A stretch of DNA of 59,168 bases from Oscillospiraceae bacterium (GCA_030533325.1 JAUNJJ010000009.1:1-59168); one strand, 5' to 3'. Counted from the stretch's first letter, positions 27,046-35,563 are shown. The notes: generated from the letters alone by a model not told the origin. Numbers and translations: made by a program.

Positions 27046-29760
27046 ATGTCAAAAGCAACCAGGTGTATTGCATCATTTGCTATTTCTGCGGTTATGTTTG
27101 CCTCTGCTTTATCTGTCGGAAACTTAAACAGAAAAGCAGTTGTTACAGATGCAGCAGAAACTCAGAATTATACTTTTGATAACGTAGAGATTGCCGGAGG
27201 CGGAGGATTTGTTCCGGGCATCATTTACAATCCGACTGAAGAAGGTCTTGTTTACCTCCGTACCGATATGGGCGGTGCATATATCAGAAACAAGGAAACA
27301 CTTGAGTGGGAACCGATTACCGACTGGGTTGCACCGGACGAATGGAATCTTCTCGGTATAGAGAGTCTGGCAACGGATCCGGTTGACACAAACCGTGTAT
27401 ATATTGCTGCCGGCACATACACAAACAGCTGGACAAATATGAACGGATATATATGCCGTTCAGATGACTACGGAAAAACCTGGACAAAAACAGAACTCCC
27501 GTTCAAGATGGGCGGCAATATGCCGGGACGTTCAGTCGGCGAGAGACTGATGGTTGATCCTAACAGTAACAATATTCTTTACTTCTGTGCAAGAAGCGGA
27601 AACGGACTGTGGAGAAGTGAGGATTACGGTGAAACATGGGAAAAGGTCGAAAGCTTTAAAAACCCGGGTAACTACGTTGAAGACCCTGAGTTTGAATATT
27701 CTTCAGATAATCTTGGACTTTGCTTTGTAGTGTTTGATTCAGCAAGGTCAGAAAAGGGAAAACCTACAAATGATATTTACGTAGGCGTTGCTGATATCGA
27801 AAATCCGCTTTATGTGAGTCATGACGCAGGAAAGACCTGGGAACCGGTAAAGGATCAGCCTACTGCAAAAACATTTACAAGACATAACAAGGATGCTCTC
27901 GATATTGGTATTCCGCACCACGCAGTAATAAGCGATGACGGAATGATGTATGTAACATACTGTGACAGAGGCGGTCCTTATCAGGCACAGGATGGTGCTG
28001 TATACAAGTATAATATTAATACGGGCGAATGGAAGGATATAACCCCTCCTTCAGGATTTGACTGGGATGGTTCACCTAAGTATGAAAACTACTATGGATT
28101 TGCCGGAATTTCAATGGATGCACAGAACCAGGACACACTTATTATTACATCACTTCAGTCATGGTGGCCTGATAACTTTATCTGGCGTACAACTGACGGC
28201 GGTGAGACATGGGATTGTATCTGGGAGATGGGAGATTCATATCCGTCAAGAGTTCTCAAATACAACATGGATATTTCAAAGGCTCCGTGGCTCTCATGGG
28301 GCAAGGAGATGAACGCAGCTGAGGCAGGTTCATACAAGGGTGAGGATATAATGAATCCTGTTCCTAAGCTTGGCTGGATGATGGGTGACATTGAGATAAA
28401 TCCTTTTGATTCCGACGAGATGATGTATGGTACCGGTGCTACGGTTTACGGTTCACACAACCTTACAAACTGGGACAAGGATGAACCGATAGATATAGAA
28501 GTAATGGGTATCGGTATTGAAGAAACAGCAGTACTTGATCTTATATGTCCTCCGATTGACGGAGTAGAGTTAATAAGCGGTGTCGGTGATATCTGCGGAT
28601 TTGTACATGAAGATGTAACAGTTGGTCCTGAATGCATGATGACAGGTCCTACATTTACAAGTACAACAGGTCTCGATTATGCTGAACTTGATCCGAATAT
28701 TATCGTGAGGGTAGGTAATGTTGACAAGGAACAGTACGAGATGATTAAGAAAAGTGTAGCTATGTCAAAGGACGGCGGAAAGACCTGGTCTGAAGTTCAG
28801 CCTAATGTAAGCTATACTTTCCCTGCTGCTGACAACAATCCTGACGATATAGCTCAGGGCGGTAAGGTAGCAGTGGCAGCTGACGGCTCATCTTTCGTAT
28901 GGTCAACAGCAACAAGCCAGGGCGTAATCTGTTATTACAACAGTGCCTGGGTTAAGGTTGACTCACTTCCTGCCGGAGCAAACATCTGTTCGGACAGAGT
29001 AAATCCTGAAGTATTTTACGCATATGCAGAAAATACATTCTATAAGAGCACGGACGGCGGTCAGACATTTGAAGCCGTTCAGAAGGATCTTCCGGAAACA
29101 TCTTCAAAGATAAAAGCTGTTCCGGGAAGTGAAGGTCATGTATGGATTCCGGGTTCAACAACAGGACTTCAGTATACAACAGATGGCGGAAAAACACTTA
29201 ACACAGTAGATTGTGTAAAGAGATGTGATGTTATCGGTTTCGGTAAGGCAAAGGAAGGCGAGGATTACCTCGCGATATACATGTGCGGTCAGACTGACGA
29301 CAATGTATACGGCGTTTACCGTTCAGACAACATGGCTGAAAGCTTTATCCGCATAAATGATGATGATCATCAGTATGCTTCAATAAACTATGCAATAACA
29401 GGTGACCTCAGAAAATACGGAAGAGTATTCTTCGGTACAAACGGACGCGGAGTTATCTACGGAGATATTTCCGATGACACAATTCAGGAGGTACCTGATG
29501 TTACAGTAACAACACCGGTTACAGAACCCGGTGGGAGCGATAAGATTCTTTACGGAGACTTTGACGGGAACGGGAGGATTGATGTTACTGATCTTTCTTA
29601 TCTCAGTCTTTATCTTATCGGTGATATTAAGTTTAATGAAGCGCAGATAGCAGCGGGTGATATTCTTGGTGACGGTTCAAAAATCAGCCTGGCATCACTT
29701 GCACGGTTAAGACAATATCTTGTAGCTCCTGACAGGATCAAGCTGGGTCCTGCAGACTAA
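27046..29760 (+). CDS. Cellulosomal GH74 xyloglucanase with C-terminal dockerin
   Basis: The protein has 904 residues from the ATG at 27046, eight bases after AAAGGAAG; the upstream GTG at 27016 lacks a good site. A signal peptide occupies residues 1 to about 37. The GH74 double seven-blade propeller is shown by repeated DGGKTW/DYGKTW blade motifs, the catalytic-region motif YLRTDMGGAYI (Asp74) and GWMMGDIEINPFDSDEM (Asp448), the two Asp positions used in GH74. A dockerin at about 836-893 (GDFDGNGRIDVTDLSYLSLY, then GDILGDGSKISLASLARL) docks it to a cellulosome scaffold. The enzyme would hydrolyse xyloglucan backbone beta-1,4 bonds. Monocistronic, with a repressor-type promoter. Confidence 0.93.
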   Translation: MSKATRCIASFAISAVMFASALSVGNLNRKAVVTDAAETQNYTFDNVEIAGGGGFVPGIIYNPTEEGLVYLRTDMGGAYIRNKETLEWEPITDWVAPDEWNLLGIESLATDPVDTNRVYIAAGTYTNSWTNMNGYICRSDDYGKTWTKTELPFKMGGNMPGRSVGERLMVDPNSNNILYFCARSGNGLWRSEDYGETWEKVESFKNPGNYVEDPEFEYSSDNLGLCFVVFDSARSEKGKPTNDIYVGVADIENPLYVSHDAGKTWEPVKDQPTAKTFTRHNKDALDIGIPHHAVISDDGMMYVTYCDRGGPYQAQDGAVYKYNINTGEWKDITPPSGFDWDGSPKYENYYGFAGISMDAQNQDTLIITSLQSWWPDNFIWRTTDGGETWDCIWEMGDSYPSRVLKYNMDISKAPWLSWGKEMNAAEAGSYKGEDIMNPVPKLGWMMGDIEINPFDSDEMMYGTGATVYGSHNLTNWDKDEPIDIEVMGIGIEETAVLDLICPPIDGVELISGVGDICGFVHEDVTVGPECMMTGPTFTSTTGLDYAELDPNIIVRVGNVDKEQYEMIKKSVAMSKDGGKTWSEVQPNVSYTFPAADNNPDDIAQGGKVAVAADGSSFVWSTATSQGVICYYNSAWVKVDSLPAGANICSDRVNPEVFYAYAENTFYKSTDGGQTFEAVQKDLPETSSKIKAVPGSEGHVWIPGSTTGLQYTTDGGKTLNTVDCVKRCDVIGFGKAKEGEDYLAIYMCGQTDDNVYGVYRSDNMAESFIRINDDDHQYASINYAITGDLRKYGRVFFGTNGRGVIYGDISDDTIQEVPDVTVTTPVTEPGGSDKILYGDFDGNGRIDVTDLSYLSLYLIGDIKFNEAQIAAGDILGDGSKISLASLARLRQYLVAPDRIKLGPAD

Positions 29761-29857
29761 TTACCTGAGATGCAGCAGCCGGAGCGGTTTCCGCTCTGAC
29801 TGAATCTGCAGAATATAATTTGCAATCTTCTTTCAAATTTAAAATAATGCAACAAAT

Positions 29858-29890
29858 AAAAATGCACCGGGTTTCCGGTGCATTTTTATT
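29858..29890 (+). terminator. Intrinsic terminator of the GH74 gene
   Basis: Perfect 13-base arms AAAAATGCACCGG/CCGGTGCATTTTT (29858-29870, 29875-29887) with loop GTTT, followed by more Ts. A-rich and T-rich flanks could let it work in both directions. Confidence 0.93.
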
Positions 29891-29965
29891 TTTATTCCAG
29901 CGAATATAACCAGTTTCCGAACATCTGCATATAATCAAAAAAATCTCAATATGTGCCACTGGTTA

Positions 29966-29994
29966 TTGACATATATATCGCAGTGTGATATAAT
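29966..29994 (+). promoter_or_regulatory. Promoter of padR
   Basis: Perfect TTGACA (29966-29971), 17-base spacer, perfect TATAAT (29989-29994). A TATATC-N7-GATATA dyad overlaps the spacer and -10 and may be a further operator. Confidence 0.8.
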
Positions 29995-30002
29995 ACATAT
30001 AA

Positions 30003-30026
30003 CGAAGTGCGATATATAGCACTTCG
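30003..30026 (+). promoter_or_regulatory. Palindromic operator, probable PadR autoregulatory site
   Basis: Perfect eight-base arms CGAAGTGC and GCACTTCG (30003-30010, 30019-30026) separated by the AT-rich GATATATA, just downstream of the -10 box. Position over the transcription start and next to padR fits negative autoregulation, usual for PadR proteins. Confidence 0.65.
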
Positions 30027-30079
30027 AGATAACAGAGGATTTTTTCAGCGTGGGATTATTCAGAAAGGAGAGAAAGCTA

Positions 30080-30394
30080 ATGGATGCGCATATAAAAAAA
30101 GTTTATGTACCCATGACCGAGACCGGATTCTATATTTTGCTGTGTCTGAAAGAGGAAAATCACGGATATGGAATTGTGCAGAGGGTGAAGGAAATGACCG
30201 GCGGGGATATTGTTCTGGCGCCGGGGACTATGTACGGAAGTTTGTCAAAGATGGAAAAAGACGGGCTGATACGTTTCGTACGGGAAGAGGAAAAGAGAAA
30301 GATCTATTCAGTCACACCGCTTGGCGAAGAAGTTCTGAATATTGAGATGAAAAGAATAGAAAGGTTATACAGGAACATGAAGGAGGTACAGTGA
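30080..30394 (+). CDS. PadR family transcriptional regulator
   Basis: The protein has 104 residues from the ATG at 30080, preceded by AAAGGAGAG. It has the PadR winged helix: TGFYILLCLKEENHGYGIVQ, then APGTMYGSLSKMEKDGLI and EEEKRKIYSVTPLGEEVL. Small (s1-type) PadR repressors respond to antibiotics or phenolic compounds. They are usually followed by a DUF2812 membrane protein gene; here that partner is a stub starting on the last base of the padR stop codon, so this regulator may have lost its usual target. Confidence 0.93.
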   Translation: MDAHIKKVYVPMTETGFYILLCLKEENHGYGIVQRVKEMTGGDIVLAPGTMYGSLSKMEKDGLIRFVREEEKRKIYSVTPLGEEVLNIEMKRIERLYRNMKEVQ

Positions 30395-30492
30395 TGGGAA
30401 AGGTAAAGACAGAGTTCAAATGGTTCACTATTCCGCACAGGATTGACAGCAGCGTATTTGTTCAGTTTTTTCTATTGATCAGACACCCGTAA
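30394..30492 (+). pseudogene. N-terminal stub of a DUF2812-type PadR-operon protein
   Basis: The ATG at 30394 overlaps the padR stop (GTGATGG) and has AAGGAGGT upstream. The frame reads MGKVKTEFKWFTIPHRIDSS, then hydrophobic residues and stops at 30490-30492 after 32 codons. KTEFKWFTI is how DUF2812 proteins begin; full-length members are about 180 or more residues. The rest is missing, and the ECF sigma cassette repeat starts 50 bases later, so the cassette may have replaced it. Confidence 0.55.
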
Positions 30493-30541
30493 ATACCGGT
30501 AAAATGTCGGAGGAAAATTTTTTTTGATTTTTCTGCAATAT

Positions 30542-30603
30542 TTTGCAATGTTTTGCGGCTATATAAGTGAGATACCTTTAAACTGAGTGAAAGGAGAAAA
30601 TAA
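30542..30603 (+). promoter_or_regulatory. Conserved upstream element of ECF sigma cassette copy 1
   Basis: This stretch, including GCAATGTTTTGCGGCTATAT and the AAAGGAG ribosome-binding site, is repeated almost exactly at 33351-33412 before cassette copy 2. It has no ordinary -35/-10 pair. Its conservation suggests it carries the cassette's own promoter, possibly recognised by the ECF sigma factor itself. Confidence 0.45.
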
Positions 30604-31161
30604 ATGGACGATCAGAGCATTGTGGAACTGTACCTGAAGCGTGATGAAAATGCGATAAAAGAATCCAGAAACAAATATGAAGCTTATTGCTTCCGGATCG
30701 CTATGAATATACTTTCAGTTGCGGAAGATGTGGAAGAATGTATAAACGATACATGGATTTCAGTATGGAACCGGATTCCTCCGATAATTCCAAAATCATT
30801 AAAAGCATTTCTGGGAAAGCTTGTAAGAGATATATCACTGAGCAGATACAGAGCTGTTCACGCAAAAAAACGTTACAATGGAATGGAGCTCATTCTTGAC
30901 GAACTGGCTGAATGTATTCCCTCCGAACAGGATATACAGAAGTCGCTGGAGCAGAAGGAACTGTCAGAAACTGTTAACGGCTGGCTTGACAGTTTGCCGC
31001 AGGAAGACAGAGTTCTGTTTGTAAAAAGATATTATTACGGAGAAACAGTAAAGCTTCTTGCGGAAATGCAGTCCTGCACGGAAAATCAAATGGCGCAGAA
31101 AATGATGAAACTCAGAAACAGTTTAAAAACGCATCTGCTATCAGGAGGTGTTTTAGAATGA
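30604..31161 (+). CDS. ECF-type RNA polymerase sigma factor, copy 1
   Basis: The protein has 185 residues. The sigma-2 region spans about 10-80 (YEAYCFRIAMNILSVAEDVE, ECINDTWISVWNRIPP) and sigma-4 about 127-178 (WLDSLPQEDRVLFVKRYYYG, then LLAEMQSCTENQMAQKMMKL). It would redirect RNA polymerase in response to an envelope signal. Its stop overlaps the start of the anti-sigma-like gene (GAATGA), so expression is coupled. The protein is identical to that at 33413-33970. Only two synonymous differences occur within the first 30 bases of the gene. Confidence 0.9.
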   Translation: MDDQSIVELYLKRDENAIKESRNKYEAYCFRIAMNILSVAEDVEECINDTWISVWNRIPPIIPKSLKAFLGKLVRDISLSRYRAVHAKKRYNGMELILDELAECIPSEQDIQKSLEQKELSETVNGWLDSLPQEDRVLFVKRYYYGETVKLLAEMQSCTENQMAQKMMKLRNSLKTHLLSGGVLE

Positions 31162-32261
31162 ACAAAGAAGATTTGTATAACGCAATATCTGATATTCGTC
31201 CGGAGTATCTTGATGAAGCAGATAATTATAAACCGGCTGGAAAGGTCAAATCCGGAGTTACCGGAGAAACAGAGTGTGCAGACAGTATTTCAGAAACACA
31301 GGATAATAATGATGAATATCAGATTGCTGCCAAACCGCTTCCTAAAAAGAATTATGTAATAAGAGCAGTGTCGGCAGCCGCTGCAGTTCTGGTTATTGCC
31401 GGAATAGCCGGCCTCACATCCGGACTGAAGAAAAATGAAAATGACAGTTATATAGATGTATCCCAGACTCAGACAACAGTTATAACCACCGTTTTCAGTA
31501 CAACTGACAGTACAGATACATTTTCCGAAATATCAACAGGAACCGCAGCACAAACCAGTATTTCAACCAGTGGCAGTGTAACTTCTTCAAAGCAGGAGAC
31601 ATCAGTGGTTACAGTTACTGAGAGAGCAGAAGAAAATAATCAGGAATTCCAGGCTGCAGAACCTGAATATCAGCCACCGGTTACTGAACCTGATAATTCT
31701 CCTGTGAATACTGAACCCGATAATCAGTCTCCGGTTACTGAAGCGATTCAGACAACTTATGCAATATTCGCTGATGCTGATGATTATGAAAGAAAAATTG
31801 TAGCCTCAATTCTGCCGGATGCTGCTGAATCCGGTCCGTACAGAGTGTACGAAAGCGGCGGTTATTCGCCGTACGTTGAATATGAAAATTATGTGGAGGT
31901 AATATTAAAAAATGCATACGATCTCCCGGAAAGATATTTTGGAAGTATTCAGGATGAAGAAGACCTGATTGCAAAAGTCAGAAACTTTTATATAGAAAAT
32001 CTGGAACTTGAATATGTAGAGTATATGGAACGGGATTATGCTGTTATTGATGGTGAAAAAATTCATCTGGAAAGACAATATCCTTTATACAAAGTGTATT
32101 ATACGGAAGAATTTGATGTGTGGTTTATCAATATTATGCCGCCTGATGGTAAACTGGAAACCGGAGGATCGGTTGTTACTCTGGATTATGGGGGACCGTT
32201 TATGCTGATTCAGGGTTCCGACGGGAAAATAATAGCTACGGGATACAGAAACCAGGACTGA
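31158..32261 (+). CDS. Membrane anti-sigma-like protein with variable ectodomain, copy 1
   Basis: The 367-residue protein has a cytoplasmic N-terminus (1-64) beginning MNKEDLYNAISDIRPEYLDE, one helix (about 66-86), a Ser/Thr/Pro-rich spacer with repeated PVTEPDN units, and an extracytoplasmic C-terminal domain (about 200-367) ending GGPFMLIQGSDGKIIATGYR. That end resembles small NTF2/PepSY-like folds, but the resemblance is faint. Overlap with the ECF sigma gene and topology make it the likely anti-sigma factor and sensor. The first 95 codons match copy 2 perfectly; the rest diverges. Confidence 0.75.
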   Translation: MNKEDLYNAISDIRPEYLDEADNYKPAGKVKSGVTGETECADSISETQDNNDEYQIAAKPLPKKNYVIRAVSAAAAVLVIAGIAGLTSGLKKNENDSYIDVSQTQTTVITTVFSTTDSTDTFSEISTGTAAQTSISTSGSVTSSKQETSVVTVTERAEENNQEFQAAEPEYQPPVTEPDNSPVNTEPDNQSPVTEAIQTTYAIFADADDYERKIVASILPDAAESGPYRVYESGGYSPYVEYENYVEVILKNAYDLPERYFGSIQDEEDLIAKVRNFYIENLELEYVEYMERDYAVIDGEKIHLERQYPLYKVYYTEEFDVWFINIMPPDGKLETGGSVVTLDYGGPFMLIQGSDGKIIATGYRNQD

Positions 32262-32375
32262 TTTTACCGTTTGTGGTCACTGTGTTCCTGATACATGGTC
32301 CGAAAAATGTGCGGAGTGACAGCATGAAACTGATGTGCATGAAAATAAATATGTATAAGAGAGGAAAATTTTAAT

Positions 32376-33350
32376 ATGAAAAAGACACTGTCATTTATTA
32401 TGTCGCTGGCCATTGCAGGTTCAGCTTTAATGTTTAACGGATTTTCTGATAATTATTCAGACAGTTCCGTAGTTTTTGCAGAGATGCCCGGAATGGATTT
32501 TGATCTGGATATTGAATCAACACCGAACTACTATCTTGATGAAAGTCATGAATCATATTTAAAGTATATTGTTGATGAAAATAATGAAGTTCGTATTATA
32601 GCTCTCAGAGGTCCTGTCAGCGAGCTTGAAATTCCCTCGGAGATTGACGGAAAAAAGGTTACGTCATTTGGCTGGTATGCTTTTTACAGCTGCAGCCAGC
32701 TTACTTCGGTTATTATTCCGGACAGTGTTAATGACATATACCTGGGAATTTTTGAGTGGTGTGAAAATCTGCGTTTTGTAAAGCTTCCCGAGGGTATTAC
32801 AACCATTGGATTTATGACTTTTGGAGAATGCCATAGTTTAACTTCAGTAACAATCCCGGATAGTGTTACGACGATTGAAATGAGTGCTTTTGCAGGATGT
32901 ACCGGACTTACATCAATAACAATTCCGGAAAAGGTTGAATCGATTGCCAGTGGCGCTTTTATGAATTGTTATAATTTAACTGAAGTTATAATTCCGGAAA
33001 ATGTTGTGAACATCGAATCCGGCGCGTTTTATAATTGCAGCGAAAACCTTACTATTTGCGGATACAGGAATTCTGAAGCTGAAAAGTTTGCTCTTGAATA
33101 TGGTATAAAATTTACGGCGCTTGATTCTGTTGTAACAGAAGAACCGATAGTTACAGACAGCCTCCCGGAAAGTACAACCGTGACTGAAACTTCAGTTTCA
33201 GAAATTAAGACAAACCAGGCAGTTCAGACGAGAGCTGCTTCAGTCAGTTCAACACCTAAGACAGGAGAAAAAGGTATTTCAGGGATTATTGCCCTGGGTA
33301 TGTCTGCTTTATTATCAGCAGGGGTGATATTTAAAAGAAGAAAATGGTAG
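32376..33350 (+). CDS. BspA-type leucine-rich-repeat surface protein with sortase-like tail
   Basis: The protein has 324 residues. A signal peptide covers 1 to about 36; about 90-235 contains LRR_5 (BspA) repeats, e.g. LTSVTIPDSVTTIEMSAFA and LTSITIPEKVESIASGAF. A Thr/Ser-rich stretch and a cell-wall-sorting-like end follow: TPKTG, a hydrophobic helix and KRRKW. TPKTG departs from LPXTG, so anchoring by a sortase with relaxed specificity is inferred. It lies between the two ECF cassettes and may be a target or partner of that signalling system. BspA repeats in other bacteria mediate adhesion. Confidence 0.85.
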   Translation: MKKTLSFIMSLAIAGSALMFNGFSDNYSDSSVVFAEMPGMDFDLDIESTPNYYLDESHESYLKYIVDENNEVRIIALRGPVSELEIPSEIDGKKVTSFGWYAFYSCSQLTSVIIPDSVNDIYLGIFEWCENLRFVKLPEGITTIGFMTFGECHSLTSVTIPDSVTTIEMSAFAGCTGLTSITIPEKVESIASGAFMNCYNLTEVIIPENVVNIESGAFYNCSENLTICGYRNSEAEKFALEYGIKFTALDSVVTEEPIVTDSLPESTTVTETSVSEIKTNQAVQTRAASVSSTPKTGEKGISGIIALGMSALLSAGVIFKRRKW

Positions 33351-33412
33351 TTTGCAATGTTTTGCGGCTATATAAGTGAGATACCTTTAAACTTAGTGAA
33401 AGGAGAAAACAA
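33351..33412 (+). promoter_or_regulatory. Conserved upstream element of ECF sigma cassette copy 2
   Basis: It begins on the base after the stop codon of the leucine-rich-repeat gene and repeats 30542-30603 with only a few differences. The precise boundary marks the left end of the duplicated unit. Confidence 0.5.
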
Positions 33413-33970
33413 ATGGATGATCAGAGCATTGTGGAACTGTATCTGAAGCGTGATGAAAATGCGATAAAAGAATCCAGAAACAAATATGAAGCTTATTGCT
33501 TCCGGATCGCTATGAATATACTTTCAGTTGCGGAAGATGTGGAAGAATGTATAAACGATACATGGATTTCAGTATGGAACCGGATTCCTCCGATAATTCC
33601 AAAATCATTAAAAGCATTTCTGGGAAAGCTTGTAAGAGATATATCACTGAGCAGATACAGAGCTGTTCACGCAAAAAAACGTTACAATGGAATGGAGCTC
33701 ATTCTTGACGAACTGGCTGAATGTATTCCCTCCGAACAGGATATACAGAAGTCGCTGGAGCAGAAGGAACTGTCAGAAACTGTTAACGGCTGGCTTGACA
33801 GTTTGCCGCAGGAAGACAGAGTTCTGTTTGTAAAAAGATATTATTACGGAGAAACAGTAAAGCTTCTTGCGGAAATGCAGTCCTGCACGGAAAATCAAAT
33901 GGCGCAGAAAATGATGAAACTCAGAAACAGTTTAAAAACGCATCTGCTATCAGGAGGTGTTTTAGAATGA
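33413..33970 (+). CDS. ECF-type RNA polymerase sigma factor, copy 2
   Basis: The protein has 185 residues and is identical to copy 1. From 33443 to 34251 (running into the next gene) the DNA is base-for-base the same as 30634-31442, 809 bases. Both genes look intact, with AAAGGAG sites. Two identical sigma factors would recognise the same promoters, so the duplication makes sense mainly as a way to link one regulon to two different sensor domains. Confidence 0.9.
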   Translation: MDDQSIVELYLKRDENAIKESRNKYEAYCFRIAMNILSVAEDVEECINDTWISVWNRIPPIIPKSLKAFLGKLVRDISLSRYRAVHAKKRYNGMELILDELAECIPSEQDIQKSLEQKELSETVNGWLDSLPQEDRVLFVKRYYYGETVKLLAEMQSCTENQMAQKMMKLRNSLKTHLLSGGVLE

Positions 33971-35061
33971 ACAAAGAAGATTTGTATAACGCAATATCTG
34001 ATATTCGTCCGGAGTATCTTGATGAAGCAGATAATTATAAACCGGCTGGAAAGGTCAAATCCGGAGTTACCGGAGAAACAGAGTGTGCAGACAGTATTTC
34101 AGAAACACAGGATAATAATGATGAATATCAGATTGCTGCCAAACCGCTTCCTAAAAAGAATTATGTAATAAGAGCAGTGTCGGCAGCCGCTGCAGTTCTG
34201 GTTATTGCCGGAATAGCCGGCCTCACATCCGGACTGAAGAAAAATGAAAATAACAGTTATATAGATGTATCCCAGACTCAGACCACAGTTATAACTACAG
34301 GTTTCTCTGAAGACGGCAGTACAAATACAGTTTCCGAAATCTCCACAGGAACTGCAGCAGAAACCGGTGTCAGCGTAACTTCTTCAAGGCAGGAGACAGC
34401 AGTGATTACAGTTACCGGAAAATCAGAAGAAGCTGAACAGAAATTCCAGGCTGCCGAACCTGAATATCAGCCTCCAGTTACTGAACCTGATAATTCTCCT
34501 GCGAATACTGAGCCTGATAATCAGCCTCCGGTTACTGAGGCGATTCAGACAACTTATGCAATATTCGCTGATGCTAATGATTATGAAAGAAAAATTGTAG
34601 CCTCAATTCTGCCGGATGCTGCTGAATCCGGTCCGATCAGATTTTATCAGAACAATGATTTTACTCAGTATATTGAGTATGAAAATTATGTGGAGATACT
34701 GTTGAAAAATGCGTATGAGATTCCGGAAAGATATTTTGGAAGTATTCAGAATGAAGAAGACCTGATTGCAAAAGTCAGAAACTTTTATGTAGAAAATCTG
34801 GGACTTGAATATGTAGAGAATATGGAACGGGATTATCATATTATTGATGGTGAAAAATATCATCTGGACAGAATGTATCCTTTATACAAAGTGGAATATA
34901 CGGAAGAATTTGATGTGTGGTATATCACTATTATGCCGCCTGACGGCAAAGTGGAAGGCAAGGATCTGGGTATTGCTACTCCGGATTATAAGGGGCCGTA
35001 TATGCTGATTCAGGGTTCCGACGGAAAAATAATAGCTACGGAATGCAGAATTAAGAAGTGA
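33967..35061 (+). CDS. Membrane anti-sigma-like protein with variable ectodomain, copy 2
   Basis: The protein has 364 residues and shares the first 95 residues with copy 1 (cytoplasmic part and helix). It then differs in the Ser/Thr/Pro-rich spacer and at many positions of the ectodomain; for instance copy 1 has SGPYRVYESGGYSPYVEYEN where copy 2 has SGPIRFYQNNDFTQYIEYEN. The ends are again alike (PYMLIQGSDGKIIATECR). The pattern of a fixed inside and diverging outside fits two sensors for related signals feeding the same sigma factor. Confidence 0.75.
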   Translation: MNKEDLYNAISDIRPEYLDEADNYKPAGKVKSGVTGETECADSISETQDNNDEYQIAAKPLPKKNYVIRAVSAAAAVLVIAGIAGLTSGLKKNENNSYIDVSQTQTTVITTGFSEDGSTNTVSEISTGTAAETGVSVTSSRQETAVITVTGKSEEAEQKFQAAEPEYQPPVTEPDNSPANTEPDNQPPVTEAIQTTYAIFADANDYERKIVASILPDAAESGPIRFYQNNDFTQYIEYENYVEILLKNAYEIPERYFGSIQNEEDLIAKVRNFYVENLGLEYVENMERDYHIIDGEKYHLDRMYPLYKVEYTEEFDVWYITIMPPDGKVEGKDLGIATPDYKGPYMLIQGSDGKIIATECRIKK

Positions 35062-35116
35062 ATTTGACGTTTTCAGTAAATGCGTAATCTGCATTGTTCC
35101 TGATTTGGATAAAAAC

Positions 35117-35145
35117 TTGACAATTGAATATAAACCACTTATAAT
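35117..35145 (+). promoter_or_regulatory. Consensus promoter of the small coiled-coil gene
   Basis: TTGACA (35117-35122), 17-base spacer, TATAAT (35140-35145). The predicted start lies about 12 bases before the start codon, so the leader is very short, with GAGGTGA directly after it. Confidence 0.75.
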
Positions 35146-35164
35146 TAATAGTGAGGTGATACCA

Positions 35165-35434
35165 GTGGACGAACAGATATTAAAAATTCTCACTCAGATT
35201 CAGTCTGATTTGTCTGATGTTAAGTCCAGATTAATTAATGTAGAATCTGATGTCAGATCGATAAAGCTTTATCAGGAGAATGTCCTTGATAAAAACATTC
35301 ATATTCTTGCTGAGAACGTTTCTTCTGCGAATGAAAGACTTATTTCAATCGAATCAGATTTAACAGACCTTAAAGACAATCAGACCATATCTGATGTATT
35401 TACAGAACTGGCTGCAGCTTTCAGCAGAAAATAA
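35165..35434 (+). CDS. Small coiled-coil protein of unknown function
   Basis: The protein has 89 residues from a GTG at 35165, chosen because GAGGTG lies eight bases upstream and the promoter leaves no room for the longer frame. It consists of heptad repeats (ILKILTQIQSDLSDVKSRLI, NVESDVRSIKL, RLISIESDLTDLKDN) without Cys, Pro or membrane segments. Similar short proteins are annotated as hypothetical in Firmicutes. The strong individual promoter and terminator show it is a real, independently expressed gene. Function not recognised. Confidence 0.7.
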   Translation: MDEQILKILTQIQSDLSDVKSRLINVESDVRSIKLYQENVLDKNIHILAENVSSANERLISIESDLTDLKDNQTISDVFTELAAAFSRK

Positions 35435-35450
35435 TTAAAATCCATACTTT

Positions 35451-35485
35451 ATGCGGTACTGATAAAACGGTACCGCATTTTTTAT
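35451..35485 (+). terminator. Intrinsic terminator after the coiled-coil gene
   Basis: Perfect nine-base arms ATGCGGTAC/GTACCGCAT (35451-35459, 35470-35478), followed by TTTTT. Confidence 0.9.
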
Positions 35486-35496
35486 TTATCCCGTAC

Positions 35497-35525
35497 TTGC
35501 TAAAACCTGAAAACTCGTGTATAAT
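35497..35525 (+). promoter_or_regulatory. Promoter of proC
   Basis: TTGCTA (35497-35502), 17 bases, TATAAT (35520-35525), about 40 bases before the start codon. Confidence 0.65.
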
Positions 35526-35563
35526 TGAATATAGTATCTATATTTCAGAAAGGAATTTTTACT

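Larger units (their letters stand above)
29761..30079 (+). other. Intergenic region between GH74 and padR
   Basis: It holds the GH74 terminator (29858-29890) in its first half and the padR promoter and operator (29966-30026) in its second. No further gene is seen. Confidence 0.7.

Noticed and set aside
30604-35061. Assembly artefact as explanation of the two ECF cassettes
   Set aside because: The copies have distinct flanks, different ectodomain sequences and a unique gene between them, so two real copies are more likely; long reads would settle it.
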